From assembly GCA_964638895.1 (NCBI GenBank), contig CAZWYY010000012.1, positions 1-64,000 of the forward strand: a DNA stretch of 64,000 nt, written 5' to 3'. The notes below the pieces were generated by a model. That model saw only the letters and a list, made by a program, of their open reading frames with translations. It had not been told where the DNA came from and did not search any database. Made by a program: the position numbers and the translations under genes. How positions within the stretch are numbered: position 1 is the stretch's first letter; each line of letters begins with the position of its first letter. Shown piece after piece: positions 17,476 to 24,826 of this stretch. Source of the stretch: JAFGGG01 sp964638895 (lineage in GTDB: Bacteria; Spirochaetota; Spirochaetia; SZUA-6; RPPD01).

Positions 17476-18762
17476 TTATGGGGTTGTGGGAGAAAAAACG
17501 CCGGTGGCCTTTATACGCACCAGATGTACAAAATCGCCGGAATATTGGGAAATAAAGGCGGCAGCCGTTCTCTGGGCATGCTGGTCCAGCACGGCCAGGC
17601 GGAAGTTGCCGCGGACATCAAAATAAGGGAAAAAGAGCGCCACGTGAAAATGACTGTGGAGCAGGGGGTTTTGGGGATAGATGTTATTCACCGAGCCTAT
17701 GTAGAAATACCCCGGTTCAGCGGCCGCAAGAATAAACATAAGGAGTGTCAGGTTTTTTACCGGGTAACCGCTGTCCTCACGATAGACAAAATACTTGACC
17801 GAACGCACGTCCGCGGCCTCGAAAGCCTGCGGGTGTCGCGTACGCTCTTCTTCCAGAACCGCCGCCAGGTTCCTGGTCCAGTCCAGGCCGAAATAAAGAT
17901 CTTTGTATTTATAATACTCCTTGTTCCACCTGTTGCCGCGCAGGCTTTCATGTTTCTGTTTAAGCAGTTCAATGTCAATGCCCGAACCGGCCAGGGGTCT
18001 GTAAAATCCGTCCACAACCCATTTGGCAAACCCCGAACAATTAAAACCCCTGGTATGATCCTGGGGATCGCCGGTTTCAATATATACGAACTCTCCCGTG
18101 CTGTTCTGAGCGCCGTCATCCGCCTCTTTAAGCAGTGGATGCAGTTCCTGAATACGCTCAAGCACGCGGTCGATTTCGGCGTAGTCCGCCGGATGCGCCC
18201 TGTAGAGAATGAGTCTCCAGTCGATGCTGTTTTCGGTCAGTTGCACGATCTTGGAGAAGGGTTCGAACATGAGCGTCGAAAAATCGATGGGCAGTACAAA
18301 ATTTCTGTAAAGCGGCTCGTTAAAAAACACAAGCTCGGCCAGACAGCGCCCGCCGTCCGGCACTATTTTAAGATAACAGTAGGGTTCGGCGCGTAATACG
18401 ATTTTCATCCATTGAAACAATCCGTTTTTACGGCTGCGCTTTATAATATAGGAACCCTTGGCATCCCTGGGAAACCTGCCGTCGTCACCAGTGATGAAAG
18501 AATAAAACAGATCCTCTCCCCGGATGAGTTTCTCATACTTAACCCTGTAACTCTTTCCCCATACGGGGAAATATCGGGTGTCCCCCATATCATCAAACAA
18601 CGGCGCCAGCACCTCGTCCTTTACCTGCTGCCGTACCTCATAGTTTTCCGGGAAATCAAAAAACTCATAGGCCAGTGAATCTTGGGTATAGGTAAAGGCG
18701 GCCGCGGCCGCGGCGCAGACAATAATACCGGTGACTAACCTTTTAAAAACCATACGCATCAT
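17476..18762 (-). CDS. Exported protein with NlpC/P60-like Cys/His residues
   Basis: 428 residues. A signal peptide (about 1-32) is followed by a region without known motifs. GFNCSGFAKWVVDGF (Cys242) looks like the nucleophile motif of NlpC/P60-type amidases, and HFHVALFFPYFD (His371/373) and LDQH (Asp393, His395) could supply the rest of the catalytic set. An envelope or peptidoglycan hydrolase role is inference. It is not a standard NlpC protein, because the spacing between Cys and His is much longer than usual. It is followed by the HAD gene after 85 bases and preceded by a MerR-Der-PtsI run. Confidence 0.6.
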   Translation of the reverse strand: MMRMVFKRLVTGIIVCAAAAAAFTYTQDSLAYEFFDFPENYEVRQQVKDEVLAPLFDDMGDTRYFPVWGKSYRVKYEKLIRGEDLFYSFITGDDGRFPRDAKGSYIIKRSRKNGLFQWMKIVLRAEPYCYLKIVPDGGRCLAELVFFNEPLYRNFVLPIDFSTLMFEPFSKIVQLTENSIDWRLILYRAHPADYAEIDRVLERIQELHPLLKEADDGAQNSTGEFVYIETGDPQDHTRGFNCSGFAKWVVDGFYRPLAGSGIDIELLKQKHESLRGNRWNKEYYKYKDLYFGLDWTRNLAAVLEEERTRHPQAFEAADVRSVKYFVYREDSGYPVKNLTLLMFILAAAEPGYFYIGSVNNIYPQNPLLHSHFHVALFFPYFDVRGNFRLAVLDQHAQRTAAAFISQYSGDFVHLVRIKATGVFSPTTP

Positions 18763-18795
18763 TCCCCGTTAGTTACCTTTTCGGCCTCATACGTC

Positions 18796-19119
18796 TCAAA
18801 GCTGATGCTTTTTGTCTTTTATACGGGTCAGGAGCTCAAGCAGCCGATCACGGATTTCCCGGACCTCCAGCTTACAGTCCGGTGAGGCCGAGGTTATTTC
18901 AGCCCAGATCCTTTTCTTTGCGCCCTGGATTGTGTAGCGTTTAACATACAGGAGATGCCGTAAGCGGTAAAGCAGGTGCATGTCCCTGTCCGAATACACC
19001 CTTCTCCCGCTTAGGTTTTTTGCCGGTGAAAGAAAATCAAACTCCTTTTCCCAGTAGCGGATCACGTGCGGTTTCAGATTAAGGAGTTTACTCACCTGGC
19101 CGATGGAGTATTTCTTCAT
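18796..19119 (-). CDS. MerR-family regulator (short form)
   Basis: 107 residues. The N-terminal winged helix (SIGQVSKLLNLKPHVIRYWEKEF, about 5-27) and the GRRVYSDRDMHLLYRL wing are typical; the C-terminal part is a short coiled coil with no Cys-rich effector site. Effector unknown. Its ATG overlaps the der stop by four bases (ATGA), so it is co-translated with der. Confidence 0.85.
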   Translation of the reverse strand: MKKYSIGQVSKLLNLKPHVIRYWEKEFDFLSPAKNLSGRRVYSDRDMHLLYRLRHLLYVKRYTIQGAKKRIWAEITSASPDCKLEVREIRDRLLELLTRIKDKKHQL

Positions 19120-20471
19120 TTTGTTTTTGACACGGCTTTTTTGAGTTCGATTTCAAAGGGGACAAGGGAGAACCCCAGTTCCCGCCGTATCTTATTCTTC
19201 AAATACTGGGTATAGCCCTGAGGGTACCCCCGGATGATATTCAGAAAAAAGACGAACCTGATGGGATTTACGCTCACCTGGGTCGCATATCGTATTTTTA
19301 TCCGCCCCTTGTTGCCGGGAATTACATACGCCTTTGTCCAGTCCGCCAGCTTTCTGTTGAGCAGCGCGGTTTCCACCCGCCGGTGCAGCAGATTCCAGAC
19401 CCCCACCACGGTATCCAGCATCCGCTCCACACCGGGGCCCTCTTTTGCGGAAATGGGAATTATGGGCACAAAATCCATAACCGGAAACAGAAAACGTATC
19501 CTGTCCTTGAACGCCCGCAGCCGGTTGGGCATCTCAGGAAGCAGGTCCCATTTATTGAGCGCCATGACAAGCCCCTTGCCCCTGTGTAGCACCAGCATGC
19601 AGATTTTTTTATCCTGTTCGCTTAAGCCTTCCAACGCGTCGACCAACAGGCAGACCACGTCGCTCTCCGCGATGGAAGCAATGGCCCGGTTCACGGAATA
19701 ATACTCAATGGCCTCATCCACCTTTTTCTTTCTGCGGATACCGGCCGTATCCATCACCCGGATAAGCTTGTGTTTATAGCCGAACATGCCTTCGATGATA
19801 TCGCGTGTGGTTCCGGGCGTTTCCGAAACGATCGACCGTTCCTCACCAAGCAGCCTGTTTACCAGGGTCGATTTACCGGTATTGGGTTTGCCTAATACGG
19901 CAAGCCGGATCTCGGCCCCGGTCTCCCCGTGTGCCAAAGCCCGTGTCACCCCGCGCTTTGCACCTATCATGCTCACGATCTGTTTTTTTAGCTGAGGGAT
20001 GTTGCGTCCGTGTTCCGCCGACACCCCGATCACATGATTGAAGCCCCAACTGTATTTTTCGTATACACCCGCTTCATGCAGCGGATCGTCCACCTTGTTC
20101 ACCACCAGGATGATTTTGGGGCTGTAGGGGCGCAGCAGTTCCACAAAGGCCTGGTCCTCGCCGGTGGTCATGTTTGCGTCACTTACCAACAGGGCCACAT
20201 CAGCGGACTCCACCATAGCGAGGCTTTTTTCCCTTATCTTTTTGTTAAGCTCATCCTTGTTCAGGGTGAACCCGCCCGTGTCGGTAAGCGTGACCCTTAC
20301 CCCATCCAGGTCGCAGTCCTTGTCTACGGCGTCGCGGGTTACCCCGGGCAACGAATCCGTAATGGCCCTGCGCCTGCCCAGCAGCCGGTTGAACAGAGTG
20401 GATTTGCCCACATTCGGTCTTCCCAGAATCACGATACGCGGATAATCGGTCTTAATAGGAGACGAGATCAA
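19116..20471 (-). CDS. der: Ribosome-associated GTPase Der (EngA)
   Basis: 451 residues with two tandem GTPase domains: G1 motifs GRPNVGKST (17-25) and GKPNTGKST, each with DTxG and NK(W/V)D, then the C-terminal KH-like domain. Der is needed for 50S subunit maturation. I place the start at a TTG at 20471 because GGAGG lies six bases upstream; an ATG at 20504 in the same frame has no ribosome binding site and lies deeper within ptsI. The gene overlaps ptsI by 20 bases, so it is translated from the same message. Confidence 0.93.
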   Translation of the reverse strand: MISSPIKTDYPRIVILGRPNVGKSTLFNRLLGRRRAITDSLPGVTRDAVDKDCDLDGVRVTLTDTGGFTLNKDELNKKIREKSLAMVESADVALLVSDANMTTGEDQAFVELLRPYSPKIILVVNKVDDPLHEAGVYEKYSWGFNHVIGVSAEHGRNIPQLKKQIVSMIGAKRGVTRALAHGETGAEIRLAVLGKPNTGKSTLVNRLLGEERSIVSETPGTTRDIIEGMFGYKHKLIRVMDTAGIRRKKKVDEAIEYYSVNRAIASIAESDVVCLLVDALEGLSEQDKKICMLVLHRGKGLVMALNKWDLLPEMPNRLRAFKDRIRFLFPVMDFVPIIPISAKEGPGVERMLDTVVGVWNLLHRRVETALLNRKLADWTKAYVIPGNKGRIKIRYATQVSVNPIRFVFFLNIIRGYPQGYTQYLKNKIRRELGFSLVPFEIELKKAVSKTK

Positions 20472-22194
20472 ATTTAGCCTCCATCCAGTCCCGCACGTAA
20501 TCATCTATGTCCTGGGAAAAATTCATTTTCATAATGACATCCACGAGCTCTTTGGCTTCCTGCATGCTGACGGAGCGGATGATGCGCTTTATTTCGGGAA
20601 TACTGAAGGCGCTCATACTAAACTGGTCAAGCCCCAGCCCCAGAAGCACGACGGTGGCGAAGGGGTCTCCGGCCATCTCACCGCACATGCCCACCGGGAT
20701 ACCGGCGGCGTGGGCGTTGTCGATCACCAGCTTTATCAGCTTCAGGACACCGGGATGGAAGGGATCATAGAGATAGGCTATACGTTCATTATTTCTGTCG
20801 ACCGCGATGGTGTATTGGATCAGGTCATTGGTCCCGATAGAGAAGAAATCGACCTTCTGGGCCAGGATTTCGGAGATCAGCGCGGCGGAGGGCACCTCTA
20901 TCATAACCCCCACGGGAATATCCTCTTTGAAGGGTATTTTCGCGCTTCGGAGTTCCTTTTTTAACTGGTCAAGAATATCAAGGGTTTTCAGCAGCTCCTC
21001 GATACCGGAGATCATGGGAAACATTATCTTTAGATTACCGTAAATTGAAGCACGGAGCATGGCCCGTAGCTGCGCCTTAAATATCTCGGGCTTGGCCAGG
21101 CAGAACCGAACCGCGCGCCAGCCCAGAATCGGGTTGTCCTCGGTTCCTACGTCAAAACCGGGCATCACCTTCTCACCGCCCAGGTCTAACGTGCGGATGG
21201 TCACACTTTTCCCGTTCATGCCCTCAAGTACGGTGCGGTAGGTACGGAGCTGTTCCTCTTCGGAGGGAAAGCTGTTGGGACTCATGTACAGAAATTCGGA
21301 ACGGAACAGGCCGATCCCATCCGCGCCATGGGCCAGTACGGCCTCCACCTCTTCGGTGACCTCTATATTCGCCTCGATGCTTATCCTCCGTTTATCGATG
21401 GTTTCGGCCTGCATCCGGTTGAGAAGCTGCAGATCCCGTTCATGTTTCTGCCATTTTACCTGTGAGCTTTTGAATTCTTTGACCGCCTCTTTATCCGGAT
21501 CAACAATCACCACACCCTGGTTGCCGTCCACAATAACCGTATCGCCGCTTTTTACATTCTGGCTGAGGTTGGAAAGACCCAACACCGCGGGAATGGCGAA
21601 AGACTTGGCGATAATCGCCGTATGCGAGGTCTTGCTTCCCAGATCCAGGGCAATGGCCTTGACCATCCTTTTATTCATACTGATGGCATCCGACGGCAGC
21701 AGGTTGTGGGCCACTATAATCACTTCCTCGGAAAGATCGGCCAGGGAGATCCGCTCATGCAGCAATAAATGGCGCATCACCCGTTGTGAGACGTCATGAA
21801 TATCCGCGGAGCGTTCCTTTAAATAGCTGTCTGTGGAAGAGTTGACCTTTTCGATAATATTCTCGATCACCTGCAGCAGGATCCATTCCACATTCAGCTT
21901 TTTTTCCTGGACTTTTTTACCAATGTCCTCTTTGAACACGGGGTCATGCAGCATTAACACATGCGAATCAAGTAGTTTTTTTTCTTCCTTGGCCATCTGG
22001 TGAGCGTACTTGTCTTTCATATTGAGGATTTCCTGGGCCGCGTTGTCTACGGCGGTGAAAAACCGCTGCATCTCCGTCTCCACCTGTCCGACCGAGATGG
22101 TGTATTTAGGAACGGCTAATTTTTCTTCTTTAAAGAGGAAAACCTTACCTTCCACAATACCAGGAGAAACCGATATGCCTTTGTATATATTCAT
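20452..22194 (-). CDS. ptsI: PTS enzyme I (PEP-protein phosphotransferase)
   Basis: 580 residues, full length. The phospho-histidine is His191 in GSKTSHTAII; the C-terminal PEP-binding TIM barrel has FRSEFLYM, TNDLIQYT and Cys504 in VGMCGEMAGD. It passes phosphate from PEP to HPr for sugar uptake or for a regulatory PTS; no HPr or EII gene is in the window. It starts MNIYKGISVSPGI, matching the family start, yet no Shine-Dalgarno precedes it and the promoter -10 is only eight bases away, suggesting a leaderless mRNA. Confidence 0.95.
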   Translation of the reverse strand: MNIYKGISVSPGIVEGKVFLFKEEKLAVPKYTISVGQVETEMQRFFTAVDNAAQEILNMKDKYAHQMAKEEKKLLDSHVLMLHDPVFKEDIGKKVQEKKLNVEWILLQVIENIIEKVNSSTDSYLKERSADIHDVSQRVMRHLLLHERISLADLSEEVIIVAHNLLPSDAISMNKRMVKAIALDLGSKTSHTAIIAKSFAIPAVLGLSNLSQNVKSGDTVIVDGNQGVVIVDPDKEAVKEFKSSQVKWQKHERDLQLLNRMQAETIDKRRISIEANIEVTEEVEAVLAHGADGIGLFRSEFLYMSPNSFPSEEEQLRTYRTVLEGMNGKSVTIRTLDLGGEKVMPGFDVGTEDNPILGWRAVRFCLAKPEIFKAQLRAMLRASIYGNLKIMFPMISGIEELLKTLDILDQLKKELRSAKIPFKEDIPVGVMIEVPSAALISEILAQKVDFFSIGTNDLIQYTIAVDRNNERIAYLYDPFHPGVLKLIKLVIDNAHAAGIPVGMCGEMAGDPFATVVLLGLGLDQFSMSAFSIPEIKRIIRSVSMQEAKELVDVIMKMNFSQDIDDYVRDWMEAKFDLVSY

Positions 22195-22202
22195 TTGATT
22201 TT

Positions 22203-22231
22203 AGTATAAATTGTTTTTTTTACACTGTCAA
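22203..22231 (-). promoter_or_regulatory. Strong ptsI promoter, probably leaderless
   Basis: Minus-strand TTGACA (22226-22231), 17-base spacer, TATACT (22203-22208). Eight A/T-rich bases separate the -10 from the ATG, which puts the expected transcription start within about three bases of the start codon. Confidence 0.7.
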
Positions 22232-22307
22232 ACCAAACAGAAACAGGACCGCGATGTTTGTGTTGCCCTTTCCAACAGTATATCCCGCGCAATAGGGCGA
22301 TTAATCC

Positions 22308-22336
22308 TTGAAGTTAATCTTACAACGGCATACAAT
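22308..22336 (+). promoter_or_regulatory. Promoter of the MscS-like gene
   Basis: TTGAAG (22308-22313), 17-base spacer, TACAAT (22331-22336), followed by the AAAGGAGGTG ribosome binding site. Confidence 0.6.
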
Positions 22337-22356
22337 GGCGGCAAAGGAGGTGCACA

Positions 22357-23418
22357 TTGCTTGAGGATCTATTAAAAAACTGGTTTGAGTACGTGGTCTT
22401 TGCCGCATTGCTGGCGGGGTCGGTTGTTGCCGGCATTCTGCTGTATCACCTGGTCATGCTGATTACCAGAATGGTGGCCAGAAGAACGGCCACCACGATG
22501 GACGACATTATCGTAAAAAACATTAAGGGACCGCTGAAACTTCTGCTGCCCGTTTTGCTTTTCAATCTTGTGCTGCCCTATGTCCGGATAGACAAGTCCG
22601 TGCTTGATGCCTGCCGGGAATTATTCATCATCCTGTTCATAGTCTCCTTTGCCTGGATTCTGTCAAAGACCGTCTCGATTTTGACCGATGTGGTAAAACA
22701 GCGCTACCGGGTTGACATAAAGGATAATTTGCGGGCGCGTAAAATACAAACCCAGATGCAGGTACTGAAACGGATCATCAGTATCATCATCTATATAATC
22801 TCCCTGGCCGTAATTCTGATGCAGTTTGAAGAGATACGGCAGCTGGGCACCACGCTCCTGGCTTCGGCCGGACTGGTGGGGTTGATCCTGGGTTTCGCGG
22901 CGCAGAGAACCCTCTCCACCCTGGTAGCGGGATTCCAAATCGCCTTTACCCAGCCAATCCGCATAGATGACGTGGTAATCGTGGAAAACGAATGGGGCAG
23001 AATAGAAGAGATAACGCTTACCTACGTGGTAATAAGAATATGGGACCTAAGACGCCTTGTGGTGCCCATTTCCTACTTTATCGAGCACCCCTTCCAGAAC
23101 TGGACGCGGGTTTCGGCCGATATCATCGGCACCGTGTATATATACTGCGACTATACCATTCCCTTGGAGGCAGTGCGCATTAAACTGCAGGAGCTTTGTC
23201 GGGACTCGGCACTCTGGGATAAAAAGGTATGCGTGCTACAGGTAACCTCGGCCAAGGAGCAGACAGTTGAGCTGCGCGCATTGGTAAGCGCGGCCGATGC
23301 CTCCACATGCTGGGACCTGCGCTGTGAAATCAGGGAAAGGCTTCTAAAATTCATTCAGGAAAACTACCGGGAAAGTCTGCCCAGGGTGAGGGCCAGCCTG
23401 GATAAATCCCCTGTCTGA
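22357..23418 (+). CDS. MscS-family mechanosensitive channel
   Basis: 353 residues. It has four predicted membrane segments (about 12-34, 62-80, 91-108, 142-160) plus the pore-lining helix (about 165-190, GLVGLILGFAAQRTL), then the MscS beta domain (IRIDDVVIV) and cytoplasmic vestibule. Such channels open under membrane tension and release solutes on osmotic downshock. The start is a TTG at 22357 preceded by a near-perfect AAAGGAGGTG five bases away. It is divergent from ptsI with its own promoter. Confidence 0.9.
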   Translation: MLEDLLKNWFEYVVFAALLAGSVVAGILLYHLVMLITRMVARRTATTMDDIIVKNIKGPLKLLLPVLLFNLVLPYVRIDKSVLDACRELFIILFIVSFAWILSKTVSILTDVVKQRYRVDIKDNLRARKIQTQMQVLKRIISIIIYIISLAVILMQFEEIRQLGTTLLASAGLVGLILGFAAQRTLSTLVAGFQIAFTQPIRIDDVVIVENEWGRIEEITLTYVVIRIWDLRRLVVPISYFIEHPFQNWTRVSADIIGTVYIYCDYTIPLEAVRIKLQELCRDSALWDKKVCVLQVTSAKEQTVELRALVSAADASTCWDLRCEIRERLLKFIQENYRESLPRVRASLDKSPV

Positions 23419-23521
23419 GCGGGGAATGTATGCGATTGTTTTCCTTTTTCTTTTGATTTTTTTCTCACACCGGAAGGAATCGGCTTGAACAGTACCCTCT
23501 TTCGCTGTACCATAATGTGAG

Positions 23522-24226
23522 ATGCCATACACAATTTTACTTGTAGACGACGACAGAATTTTCCGCAGTGAATTCCGTGAGGTTCTTGAAGACAAGTATG
23601 AGGTGTTGGAAGCGGCGGGCGGGGAACAGGCCCTTGAAATCCTTAACCAGCCGAATATCGTGGATCTCGTGATCCTGGATATTAAAATGCCGGGTATGCA
23701 GGGTACCGAGGTTTTGAATAAAATCAAGGCCATTAACCCCACCATCCTTATTATCATGCTTACCGGTTACGGAACCAAGGAGATCATCATTGAATCACTG
23801 CGCTCTCACGCGGATGATTTTCTGGAAAAACCGCTGCAGATTCCCGCCGCCCTGCAGAGAATAAAGAGGCTGCTCGGCACAAAACAGAAGTACGTAGCCG
23901 GTGTGATCAACAAGATAAAATACGCCATTGAAAAAAATTTCCATAAAAACATCAGCCTGAAACAGGCGGCTGAAATCGTCTGTCTGAGTCCCAAATACAT
24001 CTCCAGAATATTTAAAGAGCACACTGGTGTGGGCTTCAACGAATATAAACTTGAACTCAAGGTAAAAAGGGCCAAGGAGCTTTTAAGCACCACCGAACTG
24101 AATGTTAACCAGATCTCTGACAGAATCGGGTATATGAATGTTGAATCGTTCATACGTATCTTTAAGCGAATTACCGGGTGTACACCAACGGGTTACAGAA
24201 ATAAAAAACTCGCCGTACCGCAATGA
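23522..24226 (+). CDS. Response regulator with AraC-type DNA-binding domain
   Basis: 234 residues: receiver domain (VDDDR at 8-12, phospho-acceptor Asp53 in LVILDIKMPG, LEKP lysine loop) joined to an AraC/XylS double helix-turn-helix (about 130-228, AAEIVCLSPKYISRIFKEHTG). It activates or represses genes on phosphorylation. No Shine-Dalgarno is visible before the ATG, and a weak TTGAAC-17-TACCAT promoter ends eight bases upstream of it, a third possible leaderless case. Its stop overlaps the start of the degenerate kinase gene (ATGA), implying a former or current pair. Confidence 0.88.
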   Translation: MPYTILLVDDDRIFRSEFREVLEDKYEVLEAAGGEQALEILNQPNIVDLVILDIKMPGMQGTEVLNKIKAINPTILIIMLTGYGTKEIIIESLRSHADDFLEKPLQIPAALQRIKRLLGTKQKYVAGVINKIKYAIEKNFHKNISLKQAAEIVCLSPKYISRIFKEHTGVGFNEYKLELKVKRAKELLSTTELNVNQISDRIGYMNVESFIRIFKRITGCTPTGYRNKKLAVPQ

Positions 24227-24792
24227 GTTTGTTTATGTATGCGACAGCGGACACGAAAAACGCTTTTTCACAGCGCTTCGGTACCGTGCTTGATTCCCTA
24301 GTTGAACCGTGTATGCTTTGTAACGCATACGGAACCATCCAACGTATGAATACCACCGCAGAGGTTGCACTGGGTTGTAACCCCGTGGGTGAAGATTTAC
24401 GGCAGGTACCGAAGAAAATACAGGAGAGTGAACGAATTATCAACAACCTATTACACTATGCACGGATTAAAAAGCCGTGCTTCAAACAGCTACATCTTTA
24501 TAGTTTTTTAAATGAGAGTATTTCAGGCATACAAACCCGGTTCGCCGATGCCGAAGTCAGCCTGAAAAAAGAGTTGGGTGTCTTCAGGGATCTTACCCCC
24601 CTCCTTGATCCGTTTCAAATCAGGGAGGTGCTGCTGAATGTTTTGCAGAACGCCTGCGAGGCCGTCCGTGACAGGCACGGTGAAATTGTGGTTCAAGATG
24701 AAATTTTGCCAACGGATTCGGTTGTTATCAGTATATCCGATAACAAAGGCACACAGGTGCGGATCTCCCTTCCCCTGGAAAGAAATCTATAA
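24223..24792 (+). CDS. Internally deleted histidine kinase
   Basis: 189 residues, far shorter than a kinase. Residues about 15-60 match the start of a PAS domain (VLDSLVEPCMLCNAYGTIQRM). Residues 64-85 match the second dimerisation helix (SERIINNLLHYARI), and about 110-170 the start of an ATPase domain with an intact N-box (LLNVLQNACEAV). The H-box with its phospho-histidine is absent. ISDN of the first G-box runs directly into the final strand (TQVRISLP), so the ATP lid and second G-box are missing as well. Both gaps are in frame. It cannot be a working kinase as read. It may be decaying or may serve as a modulator of the overlapping AraC-type regulator. Confidence 0.7.
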   Translation: MSLFMYATADTKNAFSQRFGTVLDSLVEPCMLCNAYGTIQRMNTTAEVALGCNPVGEDLRQVPKKIQESERIINNLLHYARIKKPCFKQLHLYSFLNESISGIQTRFADAEVSLKKELGVFRDLTPLLDPFQIREVLLNVLQNACEAVRDRHGEIVVQDEILPTDSVVISISDNKGTQVRISLPLERNL

Positions 24793-24826
24793 ATACGTTA
24801 CTATACGGTAAAGGAAAGGATGGCAT

